Part shown: positions 8,469 through 19,300 of the stretch, in pieces
Layout of the letters: each line of letters opens with the position of its first letter
How positions within the stretch are numbered: the first letter of the stretch is position 1
Translations under genes and position numbers: made by a program
Notes under the pieces: generated by a model
Told to the model about the DNA's origin: nothing
Seen by the model: only the letters and a program-made list of their open reading frames with translations
The model's database searches: none
Origin: a bacterium
GTDB taxonomy: Bacteria; Ratteibacteria; UBA8468; B48-G9; DSTR01
Direction: 5' to 3'
NCBI GenBank assembly: GCA_029551285.1
Contig: JAKPFT010000018.1
Span: forward strand, 1-64,000
Length of the DNA stretch: 64,000 bases

Positions 8469-9254
8469 ATGCAGAGAAAGGGTTTTATCAGGTCTGCTTC
8501 TGGAAGGTCTGGCTTTACCCTGATTGAGCTTCTGGTAGTCGTGGCGATTATTGCGATTTTAGCGGCCATGCTTTTACCGGCTTTAAGTCTGGCCAGAGAG
8601 AAAGCCAGGATGTCTCTCTGCATGAGTAACCTGAGGCAGCTGGGGCTTGCCTTTGCCATGTACTGGCAGGATTATGACGATAATTTCCCCTGGGTATGGC
8701 ATCCGGAGAATTACAACAACGGCCCCTTCTGGTTCGGGGCCATCGCGGTTTATACCGGAGTGGTGAAACAGCCGGTGACCAGTTCCAGCTGGGTTCCTCC
8801 TTACAGCAGTCCTTTTTACTGCCCGACTTTTCTGCCGCTGGTGAAAAAGTATTATCCCGGGACAGGGTATGCTCCCAATGGCAATGCCCGCTGGTTCATT
8901 GGTTACGGGATTTCCGTTTATGACAGGGGTGCCGGCGGTCACCCAGGAATCAGGCCACCCTGGAAATTGTCAAAGGTGACCAAGCCTTCGGAAACGATGT
9001 TATTGACAGAGGTGGCCGGCAGTAGCATCAGCGTCGTCTGCTGCGGGTATAACGATGCCAGAAATTTCCGAAGACACGGCCGCAACGCCACCTTGAGCAA
9101 TGTCTATTACGGCGGACCAGGTTTACAGTTAGGTTGCAACATCTTATTTGTAGATGGCACGGTGCGCTACTTTCCGGACGGAGACAGCCTGTGGAACCAG
9201 TGGCGGTACGGACCCAATACCAAGTATCCTTTCACCTTAGGTTATTACCGGTAG
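8469..9254 (+). CDS. Type II secretion/type IV pilus-like pseudopilin (prepilin peptidase substrate)
   Basis: This 261-aa protein has a prepilin leader ending in G-FTLIELL (residues 14-21), followed by [25 protein letters not shown], the standard hydrophobic assembly helix. Prepilin peptidase would cut after the Gly and N-methylate the Phe. The soluble domain is rich in W, Y and P. It ends with [12 protein letters not shown], the DG box of the H-X9-DG family common in PVC-type bacteria. Here the upstream His is 25 residues from DG rather than 9, an insertion of about 16. The gene leads an operon: 3 bp to the next gene. It likely forms a minor pilin or pseudopilin linked to the secreted glycan enzymes downstream. 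Confidence 0.9.
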   Translation: MQRKGFIRSASGRSGFTLIELLVVVAIIAILAAMLLPALSLAREKARMSLCMSNLRQLGLAFAMYWQDYDDNFPWVWHPENYNNGPFWFGAIAVYTGVVKQPVTSSSWVPPYSSPFYCPTFLPLVKKYYPGTGYAPNGNARWFIGYGISVYDRGAGGHPGIRPPWKLSKVTKPSETMLLTEVAGSSISVVCCGYNDARNFRRHGRNATLSNVYYGGPGLQLGCNILFVDGTVRYFPDGDSLWNQWRYGPNTKYPFTLGYYR

Positions 9255-9257
9255 TGG

Positions 9258-10016
9258 ATGAAAAAGTTCCTTCTCCACGGCGGATTGTGTGTGATCTTGC
9301 TGGTGCTGGCTGGTTGTGACTGGAGTGACCAACAGGCTGACCGGAAAGCTGAAAAAAGTGATATTGAACTGACGGCAGAGTATCTGGCAGATAAGTGGAC
9401 GGTGGCGTACCTTCACCTTTATTGCGATTTGCCAGATTTTTATTTTGTGCCGCTGGAGGAAATGACTGAATTTGATTCCAGAATAGTAAGAATCTGGGAC
9501 AAAGGAGACCTTACCCGGGGTCGGTGTGAAAAGGAACTGAGAAGAAAACTGTCTGATAGAAAACTTGCTGAATACTGGCACGGTCCGTACATGGTCTGTC
9601 CCATTCCCGGAAGAACTTGCTGGATTGGCCGACACCCGGTCAAAGATGCCACCAGGGATATCTGGGGAAGAAGATACCGGATGTTCTATTACACTTTTCA
9701 GGATGTGTCCCGGCCGACGGAAACGGAAAAAAGGTTAATACCTTCCGGGGAAAAAGGCGTGATGATTCTGCTTTCCGGTGGTCCTGACGGCCGTCTGCAG
9801 TCCTGCGCCAGTGACAAAAGCGACCGAAAAAGCATGCTCACGACAGCCCCGGAAGTGGAGAGAGCCAACCACACCCATTTCCGGAATTTTGAACCGTTTC
9901 ATCCCGGGATTGAAGAACCTGACCCTTTTGCCGTGCTGTCAGAAGGAAAACTGAAGGAGATGAAGGATAAAGCGCTGAAAGACTACCAGGATTTTCTCAG
10001 GAAGGAGGGACGATGA
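9258..10016 (+). CDS. Lipoprotein with GspG-like C-terminal motif
   Basis: This is a 252-aa protein. The N terminus is a lipoprotein signal peptide with lipobox LAGC (Cys at about residue 19), so it is predicted to be a membrane-anchored periplasmic or outer-membrane lipoprotein. Around residues 130-190 it carries DIWGRRYRM followed by VMILLSGGPDGR. This resembles the DPWG...Y and LYSLGADG signature of the major pseudopilin GspG, although there is no prepilin leader. It sits 3 bp after the pseudopilin gene and overlaps the next gene by 4 bp (ATGA), so it is co-translated with both. The C terminus is charged. No family is recognised with certainty; the GspG resemblance is my reading and is the main clue to function. 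Confidence 0.7.
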   Translation: MKKFLLHGGLCVILLVLAGCDWSDQQADRKAEKSDIELTAEYLADKWTVAYLHLYCDLPDFYFVPLEEMTEFDSRIVRIWDKGDLTRGRCEKELRRKLSDRKLAEYWHGPYMVCPIPGRTCWIGRHPVKDATRDIWGRRYRMFYYTFQDVSRPTETEKRLIPSGEKGVMILLSGGPDGRLQSCASDKSDRKSMLTTAPEVERANHTHFRNFEPFHPGIEEPDPFAVLSEGKLKEMKDKALKDYQDFLRKEGR

Positions 10017-12466
10017 AACTTGAGATAGCCTTAGCCGTGGTTTTGCTGAGTTGCTGGCTAACCCAGGCGCAGGTGGTGCTGGTGAAGGATGGCCAGCCGA
10101 AAAGTGCTATTGTTATTGCCACCAGGGCGAAGAAGGCGGCTTCCCTGGCGGCCCGGGAGCTGCAGTACCATCTCAAACTTATTACTGGAGCAGAGGTGCC
10201 CATTGTCCGGGAAGGCGAAAAGGTGGTCGGAGTAAAAATTCTGGTGGGGGAAAGTGACGAGACAGAAAAACTAAAATTAGGGCAAGGGCTGAAAGGGCAG
10301 GAATATCTGATTAAGTTTCTCCCCGGCACAATTGTTCTTTTAGGGAAAGACCAGGACGATTACGGAGAAGTAAACTACGGCCAGGACAATCCTTCAGCGT
10401 GGAAAACCTGGCCTGGCTTGTTCCAGCCGCAGGGCACTTTATACGCTGTTTACGACTTTCTGGAAAGATGTTGCGGGGTGAGATGGTTTAACCCCACCGA
10501 CACCGGCACTTTTTATCCAGAAAGGAAAACCCTGACAGTGAAGGCTACTGACCTGAAAAGAGAACCCTTCTTCCTTTACCGGGAAATTTATCCGGGTATG
10601 GCTGTGCTGGACAGATATGACTGGAGCGTTTCCGGTCTCTGGAAGGGAAATTTCAATCCGGCTGACCCGGATTATCAGGAATGGGAAAAAACTGCCTATC
10701 AGTCACTCCAGGAAAAGTTTACCAGGCCCAATGAATATGTAGAAGCCCGGAGGGGCCGAATCAAACTTTTCCTTCACCGGATGAGACTGGGCGGAGAAAA
10801 AAGGGTAGCCAACCATTCCCTCTACCACTACTACAAAGAGTATCCGCCAGAAAAGTATCCGGAAATCTGGGCCAAGGGTTATGAAGGTGTCCCGACCCAG
10901 CTTTGCTACACCAGTGAAAAACTGATTGAACTGGTCAGTAAAGAGGCGGAAGAATATTTCAAACTGCCTGAAGAACAGAGAAGATGGGGACCCAATGTTT
11001 TCGCGGTGGAACCGATGGACAACCGGGCCTTCTGCCGCTGTGAAAAATGTCAGGAACTGATTAAGAGAGGCAAGGTTTACGGTCACTATTCTTCCGGGGA
11101 GCACAGTGAATACCATTTTTATTTCGTCAATGAAATTGCCAGGAGGTTGCGGAAAACCAATCCTGACAAGATGGTTATTACCCTGGCTTACGCTTCCCAC
11201 GCCAAGTATCCGGAGACGATAAAACTGGAACCGAACATTGAAGTGATGTTCTGTTTTGCCGCGAATAGAAGTCCCTTTTCCGATGGTTACCAGCACGAAC
11301 TGAACCTGCTGAAGGAATGGGCAGAAAAATCCAGACAGGAGAAGAGACCACTATCCCTCTGGCTTTATTACACCTTTCCCAAAGAATCAGCCGATAACGG
11401 CAACTACTACTGCTTCCCCGGGTTTTTTGCCCACGCCATTGACAGCCAGTTCAAACTCTTCCACCAGTACGGTATCCGAGGCGTTTTTCACTGCGGCTAT
11501 GGTCAGGAGGTGGAGGCTTATGTCACCTACCGGTTGATGCTTGACCCGCAGGAAAAACTGGAGAAAATCCTGGATGATTACTTCTCCAGTCTTTACGGCC
11601 AGGCCGCCGGAGAAATGAAAGGTATCTATCAGTTGATTGAGCAGACATACACCGACCGGAAAAACCATCCGGAAGGAGTTTCCAATGCTGAGGCTGCGTA
11701 CAGATACATGGGAACGAAAGAGAGGATGGAGAAAATTAGAGAGTTGATGGAGAAGGCTAAAAGCAAAGCCCGGACGGAGCGGGAGAAGAAAAACATCAAA
11801 CTGTTTGACTGCGCCATCTTCAGATACATGGAAAAAGGCTATCAGGTTTACCAGTTAGCCTCTTCCCTGCCCATGCTGGAGATAGGCGTTCCCGGAGTAG
11901 AAAAAGTCACGGATATAAAAACCATTGACTGGAGCAAAGGGAAGAAGATTGGACCATGGTATGAGCGGGGAACCAATACCGCCACAGAACGGAAACTGGA
12001 AGGATTTGTTTTGCACGACGGTGAAAATCTCTACTTTAAACTGGTAGATTACTGTGAGGGAGAAAATCTGGTGTCTTCTTCCATTATTTTCCCGGCTGAT
12101 GACTGGGAGATTTTCCTGGCCAGGCAACGCGGTCTGCCTTACCGGCAGATTGCTTTCAGTCCCGCAGGCTTGATTGTGGTGCTCTCCAACGGTGAGATTA
12201 ACTTCCGGCGCAATGTCACCATTGAGGAGCACGGAGTGAAGGTCTGGCCACAGGTGGAAAAAAATTGCTGGACCAGCGTGGTGAAGATACCGCTGAAGGA
12301 TGTCTCCCTGGAAGGTTACAAGCCAGGAGAAAAACTTTATTTGAACATCGTCAGGGTTTCCTCAGGCAAGGTCAACAGGAAAAATACCCTGGGGATAGAA
12401 ACCCTGGTGCCTTTTTCCAGTGTGCACCAGCTGGAAAGGCTGGCAGAAGTGAGACTGGAAAATTGA
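10013..12466 (+). CDS. Secreted DUF4838 protein with alpha-glucuronidase-like N-terminal domain
   Basis: This is an 817-aa protein with a signal peptide cut near TQAQ (about residue 19). Residues 20-160 form the GH67/GH20-like N-terminal alpha/beta domain (AARELQYHLKLITGAEVPIV). The catalytic-like DUF4838 barrel follows, with its hallmark D-x4-FCRCEKCQ at about residues 336-347, where the cysteines probably bind a metal. From about 640 to the end there is a beta-sandwich resembling a CBM9 or DOMON-like carbohydrate-binding domain. The DUF4838 reaction is not established; the fold and context point to uronic-acid or hexosamine polysaccharide breakdown outside the cytoplasm. Its start overlaps the lipoprotein stop (ATGA). 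Confidence 0.82.
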   Translation: MKLEIALAVVLLSCWLTQAQVVLVKDGQPKSAIVIATRAKKAASLAARELQYHLKLITGAEVPIVREGEKVVGVKILVGESDETEKLKLGQGLKGQEYLIKFLPGTIVLLGKDQDDYGEVNYGQDNPSAWKTWPGLFQPQGTLYAVYDFLERCCGVRWFNPTDTGTFYPERKTLTVKATDLKREPFFLYREIYPGMAVLDRYDWSVSGLWKGNFNPADPDYQEWEKTAYQSLQEKFTRPNEYVEARRGRIKLFLHRMRLGGEKRVANHSLYHYYKEYPPEKYPEIWAKGYEGVPTQLCYTSEKLIELVSKEAEEYFKLPEEQRRWGPNVFAVEPMDNRAFCRCEKCQELIKRGKVYGHYSSGEHSEYHFYFVNEIARRLRKTNPDKMVITLAYASHAKYPETIKLEPNIEVMFCFAANRSPFSDGYQHELNLLKEWAEKSRQEKRPLSLWLYYTFPKESADNGNYYCFPGFFAHAIDSQFKLFHQYGIRGVFHCGYGQEVEAYVTYRLMLDPQEKLEKILDDYFSSLYGQAAGEMKGIYQLIEQTYTDRKNHPEGVSNAEAAYRYMGTKERMEKIRELMEKAKSKARTEREKKNIKLFDCAIFRYMEKGYQVYQLASSLPMLEIGVPGVEKVTDIKTIDWSKGKKIGPWYERGTNTATERKLEGFVLHDGENLYFKLVDYCEGENLVSSSIIFPADDWEIFLARQRGLPYRQIAFSPAGLIVVLSNGEINFRRNVTIEEHGVKVWPQVEKNCWTSVVKIPLKDVSLEGYKPGEKLYLNIVRVSSGKVNRKNTLGIETLVPFSSVHQLERLAEVRLEN

Positions 12467-12468
12467 AC

Positions 12469-15400
12469 GTGAGGAAAAGAGCAGTTCTTGGCTTTCTGTT
12501 TTCCCTGGCCGGCCTGGCTGTTTCCGGCGGCTACCAGTCAGACCTTGTCTTCTGGAAACCGCTTCAGGCTTCTCCAGGGACCCTGGCGCTGCTGCACTTT
12601 GACTCAAAAAACGACGACCAGGCAGATTTCTTCCAGGATGCCTCAACTGACCAGGTGAAACTGGAAGTAGCCGGAAAGGCAAAGCAAGTCCCGGGTAAAT
12701 TCGGTTCGGCTTTATCCCTCAGCGAAGGTTCCGTGAAAGTCTTTCTGGCCAGGCCCCTGGCATATGAGTTTTCCTGGATGAGTTCAGCGCCGCAGTTTTC
12801 CGGCGAGGCCTGGGTTTACCTGGAAAGATACCCGGAAAAAGAAGGCGTCATTTTCCAGCAGCCATTCCAGGCCAATCAGCGCAATGGATGGTGTCTGAAG
12901 GTGACCCGGGACGGGGCAGTGGTGATGACCTGGAAGCGTCACGGGGGTCTTCAGAAGGAGATGCAGGTAACCACTCCGGCCGGCACGGTTAAACTGAAAA
13001 CCTGGGTTCATCTGGCCGGCCTTTTCCGACACGGTCAGCATGCGGCCATCTATGTGAATGGCGAAGAGAAGGGCACGACCCTTTTTCTCAGCAAGTGGGG
13101 CCAGAATGAAGCCCCGGCTGTGGAAAAGCATCCTGGTTTTCTCTACCTGGGAAACAGTGAGCCGGGTGACAGTCTTTTCCCCGGCTACCTGGATGAGGTC
13201 AGGTTCTCCACAGACATAGTCTATCTTTTTCCCAGGCCAGCAAATTCCTGGTGCGACCCGGAAAAAGCCAGACCTCTGATTCTGGGTAAACCGTATACGC
13301 CGGACCGGGAAGAGATTACTCTTTATGTTGATGCGGAAACGCCGGAACTTATCTCCTTCTCCAGGAAAGAAGGACTGAAAGCCGTTTTCAATAAGAATCT
13401 CCCGGTGAGCCTTGGAAAGGGCGTCAGAGGCAACGGTTTTACCGGAGCGGTGGCGTTTCCCCAGGAAGGTATCCTGAACCGGAAGCAAGGAGCCTTAGAG
13501 TTCTGGTTTGCGCCGGTTAACTGGTCTAACGGTCAGTCCTTTCATCTGGGTATTTTTGGGGGACCTTTTAGCGTTTATGTTTTCAATACCGGCGTTGTCC
13601 ACGCTCCCTGGGTGCCAGTTGTGGCCTATTTCAGGGACACCAGTCATTTTCCCTTTCACGGACTTTTTTCTCCGGAAAAGTGGGAACACCTGATAGTTTG
13701 CTGGCAGGACGACGAAGTGACCACCTATGTCAATGGTAAACTTTCAGCCAGCGGACAACTGACCGGTGGAACTTTTGAGCAAGTGGCTGGTCCCTGGCCC
13801 CTGAATTTCAACCAGTACGCCGCTTCCAACTGGTTTGACGAGATTTTTGTTTACAACCGGCCACTTTCTCCTGAGGAAGTGAGCAACTGCTACTGGCGCT
13901 ACCGGGACCCTTCTCGCCTGAAACCGCTTCTTCCGGTGGAGGCAGACGTCAGTTACCTTCAGGGGGCAAAGATGCTTCTTTTCCGCGTGCTGCGGGGAAA
14001 GGAATCAGCCGACCACTACGCCGTGGAAGTAAGGAGGAAAACCGGTCAGGCAGTCTATTCGGGAAGGGTCAGGAACTTTTCCGGGGATGCCTGGGAGACA
14101 GAAGTTTTGCCTGAACTGACTGACGGAGACTATACCGCGACCATCAAGTTTTTCTCCGGAGAAAAAAAGGTTCTGGCCAGCCAGACAAAGGACTTCTTGG
14201 TGAAACATTTTCCCTGGGAAGGAAACAGTATCGGTAAGGAACCGATTATCATTCCTCCCTATCAGCCGCTGGTCATTCAGGGCCATAAGGTCAGCCCCTG
14301 GGGAAGAACCATTACCTTCAACAACAACGGTCTTCCGGAAAGCATCATCTCCCAGAATCAGGAAATCCTGGCCCGTCCGATTAACCTGGTGGCTTACACA
14401 GGAGACAGGGAAATCTTCCTTCAGGGAGAAAATCTCAGGTTGAAGGACACACCGGGATTGCGGGTAACCAATATGCCGGAATACCTGAAGCCGCCTCTGA
14501 CCGGTGCAGTGCCCCCTCTGCAGCTGGCGAAAAGTTCCGGGTATCAGGCCGAAGTCTCTGCTCAGGGCAGACTGGGTGACCTTAAGGTAGAAGTTAGCGG
14601 CAGAGTGGATTATGACGGGTGGTACCAGTTTAAGGTGAAACTCCAGCCGGGGAAAGAACCGGTGGCCGTCAGGGCGCTGGAACTGGTCATCCCTTTAGTT
14701 CCAGAGGCCGATACTCTTTACGCCCAGGTCCTTGACCGCTCCCTTGACCCCAGCGGATATGTTAATTCTTCAGGCGAGTTCGGCGGCATTCCCCGGAAAG
14801 AAGGCTGGAGCTGGAACAGCCTGATTTTGAAAAGGAAGCACCGGTGGAAAAGTTTTGTCCCGCAGGTTTTTGTGGGGACAGGCGAGTACGGTCTCTGGTG
14901 GCTGGCGGAAAGTGCGGACGGCTGGGTTTTGGCCGATGATGAGCCCTGCGTTACAGTCAAAAGGTATCCGGCAGAAGTAAGGCTGACGCTGAAGATTATC
15001 GCCGCACCCACCCTGATTTCCGGGGAACGGGTTTTTGAGGCGGCACTTTTGCCGGTTCCAGTGAAACCCATGGTGGCCAGGTGGCGAGAGATTGGCTGGA
15101 TGCAGGGGAAAGCGAGCAAGAACTACTACAGCCACGACACCTGTGGCTACCGGTACTGGGGTGACAGTGTAGACTCTTTCGCCCTGCCTTCAGAGCAGGA
15201 TTATCAAAAACTGGCATCTTTCCTGTGGGACCCCGTGAAGGTAAATCCTTATTACTCCTGGTATCCTAACCAGGGCATTAGGGATGGTGTGCCTCATGTT
15301 CTTTACGGCAGTACCTGGATGACCGGGCTGGGCATGGAAGAATTCAAGTACTATGGCCGGGAATGGTTGGGAAAGGAAAACTGGAAGCCGGTGCCGGACC

Positions 15401-16338
15401 TGACCTTTGAGGGGGTACCAAATTATGGTAACAGTTGTCGCTGGACCACGCCGGAGCAATTGACAGCCTCCGGGGTAAACTTCAATTCTTCCTTTGGGGA
15501 CTGCTTCATCTGGTACCACCAGCGTCTTCTGAAAAACTGTCCGGTAAATGGTACCTGGTGGGATAACTCTTCCATCGGCCTGATTACCGAATATGTGCCG
15601 GGCCGGGGACAGGTGGAACTCTGGAATACCTTCCGTCGTCGGGAACTTACCCGGAGGCTGGCGGTTATGTCTTACTTAGCCGGCCGGCGGCCCTGGTGGT
15701 TGCAGAACATGCATGTGGATTTTTCCTGGTGCCAGGTGGGCTGGCATATTGAAAATGACTTCTACATCCAGGGAAAGTCAAAGGACCTGATTGACCAGTT
15801 AGGTATTGATAAGTTTCGCGCATTAACCCGGACCAAAGGCGGCCTTCTACCCCAGTTACATTCCAACATGCCGGAGCAGTTCACTCCGGAAGAGAAAATC
15901 CAAGCAGCCAGGACAATTATCGGTCTGGCTCTTCTCCACGACATTGGCCAGCGAGGTTTGCCTGATTACAAGCCAGTATTCAAAGAACTTCTGGAAAAAA
16001 CTGTGGGCCAGATGGAAAAGGAAATCGGGTTTTTCTCCGAGGAGGTCACTTTTGTTCCTTACTGGAGACAGAAGGTGGTATCCCTTCCGGAAAATGTTTA
16101 CGCCTCTTTCTTTATCAACCGGGGAAAGGCGGTGGCTGTACTGGTCAACGCCGGAGACGGTGAAGTCTCTTTCTCCTCACTACACTTCAATCCGCAACCA
16201 CTGGGACTAAACAGCGCTGGCCGGGTCAGCCACCTGGAGAGCGGCCATCCGTTAACTACCAGTCAGACTTCATCCGGTTTTTCTCTTCCTGACTTAAAGT
16301 TGCAGCGCCACCAGGTGCTGCTTCTTCTCCTTCAGTAG
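12469..16338 (+). CDS. Large secreted LamG + GH-like (DUF6067-type) protein
   Basis: I place the start at the GTG at 12469, 2 bp after the previous stop, giving MRKRAVLGFLFSLAGLAVSGG, a normal signal peptide. The ORF-track start at 12265 lies inside the previous gene and is not credible. The 1289-aa protein has two LamG/concanavalin-like domains, about residues 40-260 (WVHLAGLFRHGQHAAIYVNG) and 305-475 (WEHLIVCWQDDEVTTYVNG). A linker follows, then a segment starting PPYQPLVIQGHKVSPWGR, and a barrel containing GTWWDNSS, whose Asp is a catalytic candidate. The last two domains match those of the convergent 16343-20413 protein. I believe the barrel family is the one named DUF6067. It is probably exported and acts on a polysaccharide, but no activity is known. 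Confidence 0.75.
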   Translation: MRKRAVLGFLFSLAGLAVSGGYQSDLVFWKPLQASPGTLALLHFDSKNDDQADFFQDASTDQVKLEVAGKAKQVPGKFGSALSLSEGSVKVFLARPLAYEFSWMSSAPQFSGEAWVYLERYPEKEGVIFQQPFQANQRNGWCLKVTRDGAVVMTWKRHGGLQKEMQVTTPAGTVKLKTWVHLAGLFRHGQHAAIYVNGEEKGTTLFLSKWGQNEAPAVEKHPGFLYLGNSEPGDSLFPGYLDEVRFSTDIVYLFPRPANSWCDPEKARPLILGKPYTPDREEITLYVDAETPELISFSRKEGLKAVFNKNLPVSLGKGVRGNGFTGAVAFPQEGILNRKQGALEFWFAPVNWSNGQSFHLGIFGGPFSVYVFNTGVVHAPWVPVVAYFRDTSHFPFHGLFSPEKWEHLIVCWQDDEVTTYVNGKLSASGQLTGGTFEQVAGPWPLNFNQYAASNWFDEIFVYNRPLSPEEVSNCYWRYRDPSRLKPLLPVEADVSYLQGAKMLLFRVLRGKESADHYAVEVRRKTGQAVYSGRVRNFSGDAWETEVLPELTDGDYTATIKFFSGEKKVLASQTKDFLVKHFPWEGNSIGKEPIIIPPYQPLVIQGHKVSPWGRTITFNNNGLPESIISQNQEILARPINLVAYTGDREIFLQGENLRLKDTPGLRVTNMPEYLKPPLTGAVPPLQLAKSSGYQAEVSAQGRLGDLKVEVSGRVDYDGWYQFKVKLQPGKEPVAVRALELVIPLVPEADTLYAQVLDRSLDPSGYVNSSGEFGGIPRKEGWSWNSLILKRKHRWKSFVPQVFVGTGEYGLWWLAESADGWVLADDEPCVTVKRYPAEVRLTLKIIAAPTLISGERVFEAALLPVPVKPMVARWREIGWMQGKASKNYYSHDTCGYRYWGDSVDSFALPSEQDYQKLASFLWDPVKVNPYYSWYPNQGIRDGVPHVLYGSTWMTGLGMEEFKYYGREWLGKENWKPVPDLTFEGVPNYGNSCRWTTPEQLTASGVNFNSSFGDCFIWYHQRLLKNCPVNGTWWDNSSIGLITEYVPGRGQVELWNTFRRRELTRRLAVMSYLAGRRPWWLQNMHVDFSWCQVGWHIENDFYIQGKSKDLIDQLGIDKFRALTRTKGGLLPQLHSNMPEQFTPEEKIQAARTIIGLALLHDIGQRGLPDYKPVFKELLEKTVGQMEKEIGFFSEEVTFVPYWRQKVVSLPENVYASFFINRGKAVAVLVNAGDGEVSFSSLHFNPQPLGLNSAGRVSHLESGHPLTTSQTSSGFSLPDLKLQRHQVLLLLLQ

Positions 16339-16342
16339 CTGG

Positions 16343-19300
16343 TTACTCTTTCCCCACAAAGAAATCAGAAAAGAAGGTTACCGGACTGCTACCCGTGGGA
16401 CGGAAGTGGGCTGAGACGACATTATCCAGATGCGGTTTCTCTCCCTTATGGCCATTGCCTAAAAGAACGAACTGAGGGGCCCCAGCGTATCTGGCTCCTC
16501 TTTTGACTTCAGCGTCTAACTTCCACTCTTTTCCGTCAGAGGAACTGTAGAACCTGATGTTCTCTGGTGTCAGACCAATCTTGACCCAGTTAGCCGTAAA
16601 AGGATACCAGCCAAAAACCGGCTCCGTGCTGATAGGTGAGCCATAACGAATACCCGTACTGGAGCCTGAATAGATAAACTTCCTGGCGTTAACACCAGGG
16701 GTTGCCTGGACATATTCGCCGTTGGGCCAGACCAGGAAAAGGCTACCGCCAGAAGTGTCCATACCACCGCTGGGAGACCGCAGAATCAAGCACTGGACCG
16801 AGATGTTGTCCTGGCTGAGTGGCCGCCGGATATGGCTGTAGCCGTAATGGGCTCCCTGGATGCAGAGCCGGCCGTCAATGAAAGAAACACTGGCATGGCC
16901 TTCGTGCAGGTCCTTCTCCCAGACTGGAGAAAGTTCTGGACCGGTAAAGGGCTCAGAAAATTCAGACAAAGGCTCCCTGGGTCTGAGAGCCGGAGCTGAC
17001 AGGTCTGCCTTTCTGGGAAGATATGCCCCAGTTTTACCCGCCAGCACCAGACAGAGATTTCGCGGCGGCACCGTGACGGTAAAACCTGTTTTAGTCGCGC
17101 CGGCCTTTAACGGTAATATCTCGGCTGTTTCCGGATTGAAACAGGTGAGTGTGGCGGGATTAAGTCCCATGGCCTTCCAGTCAGGTTCAAGGGTAACCGT
17201 CCGGGCGTTATGCTCAGTATTTCCTAAAACAAACAGAACGCCGTCCGGTTTCCGATAGTAACTGACCAGGACTTCCGGCGGGTTTCCCTTCAGGGTCTTA
17301 CCTGACTCCCAGTAGCCGGTAAAGGTAGTCTCTTTTTCCCACGGCCGGAAAATGTTTCTGGCGCCGCGTAACCGGCAGACAATCCGGCTATCACGGTGGC
17401 CGAACGAGCCTACATCCTGGTCGTTCAGGAAGACTAACATCATCATGTTTCTGGTATCTCTGGCGAATAATTCTGCTTCCCACTGGGGAGAAGACATGCC
17501 AATCATGCCCGGCTGGCCGAACTGCCGGCCGGGGTTGTACGCCACGAAGCGGTCCACTGACCCGTAAAAACCAAGGTTATCCCTGTCTTTGAAAGGATTG
17601 TAATAACCGTGTTCGCAGGGTGCCCACAATCCGATAAAGTTGTAGGCCACCATGTAATGGGCATGAGCATGCTGGCTGTCCCGGAGGAAGTTGGGTCGGT
17701 TGTGGAGAAAGTTAACATAGGCAGCCCTTTTCCACCTTTCCCGGTAAACCCACAGTCCAGAAGAGAAAACCTTGCGACCATCTTCCCGGATGAAGCCTAA
17801 GTCTAACTCCTCGTCGAAAACCGGCTTGGGATAACCGGTATCGTCGTAAAATCCGGACAGGGGTGTGTATTTAAGCATTTCGTCGTAGGCGTAGGTGATA
17901 AAGTCTACATAACTGGGCACACACTTCACATAAGAGATAATGTAGAGGTCCTTGTTGTCCCCGTAAAACTTGTTCTGCCATTCCCATTCCCTGACCGCCT
18001 TGTTAGCATCCCAGGTGTAGCGGTCAATCCCCCATTCTCCGCGGAAAACCCGCGCCTCCGGTCTCCCTTTAGGTACGGTGCCCCAGTAATGATAACCAAC
18101 GACGGCCTTATTGCCGTCAGCGATAACTTTTTCCAGTCTTTCCCGAGACTGCTTTCTTAACTCCGGGGTATCTCCAGGATGGATGATGTGGGTTCCGCCA
18201 CCGCCGCTGTTGCCGCTGCCGCCAACCTGGATGATGGTCAACGGTGCATCCTGGGGGTTTCCGCCGTCCTGAATACCGCGGTAGCCTTCAATCATGGGTT
18301 TGGTCGGACCTGCCTGAAAGGCAAATTCCAGTTCTCTGCTCTGTTTCAGGGTGTACTCTTTGTCCACCAGATTGAGATAGAGCACTACCTGCTCACCTTC
18401 CCGGTAGGCTTCCACGGCCGGCGCCTCGTCGCGGATAAGCCAGCCCTTGTCACAGTCAGCCGCATAACAGAAAGAGGTATCATAGTCAGCGACCCAGAAA
18501 AGAGTGGCAAAGGTTGGCGAACAGCACACGGCCCTGGTATCCCTAAAACTATCGTAGACTATGCCCTGTTTCTCCGGCAAAAGTGCGCCCTGAATGCAGA
18601 CACCCTGGGTATCGCCGGCCGCAGAATAAAATTTGGTGTAGCGGCTATCCAGCGGAATTCTAACTCTCATTCTTTTCAGAGTGACCTGGTCTTTTTCCGG
18701 ACCGTATTTCACCCGGAAAAGGACAAAGCCGTCATATTCTGTAGTACTTTCAACCTCCACCTTCAGGTTGCCGCCGCTAACAGCCGCATAACCGGTCACC
18801 GCTGCCTCGCTGGTGCGGGTGAAGGAAAATGGGCTCGCTATCTTCCAGTTTATTTCCCCATCTGAAGTTTCTCCCTGAAGACTTACCGGCGCTTTCAGGT
18901 AATTCTTCCCCTGGGTGACGAAACTTTCTGGAAGACCGTTGGGCTGGAAGGTATAACGGCGTCCCCAGGGTTGAACACTGCGGTCGGTTATCTTCAGCGG
19001 AGTGTAAGGGGCAGGAACTTTCTCCCCGACACCTCTGGGATTGACCATCCAGTCAAAGATTCTCTTTTCAAACCAGTCCTCGTGTCGGGCAATCACCTGA
19101 CCGCTTCTGCTGGCTACCGTAACCAGCACGGAATACTCTCCTTCCGGTAAGTTTTTGGTGCTCTGGCGCCAGACACCGTGGCAGTCGCTAAACTCTGTTA
19201 ATTTGCCCTGGAGTACTGGTGTTTCCTTTTCTTTGCCTCTGGGCCAGACCTTGATTTCAGCGGAAATGCCGTCGCCCAAAAAGCCGGTTTTCTTTGCCCA

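Noticed and set aside
12265-12468. 68-residue N-terminal extension of the LamG/GH-like ORF
   Set aside because: It lies inside the DUF4838 gene; the GTG at 12469 gives a proper signal peptide directly after the upstream stop.
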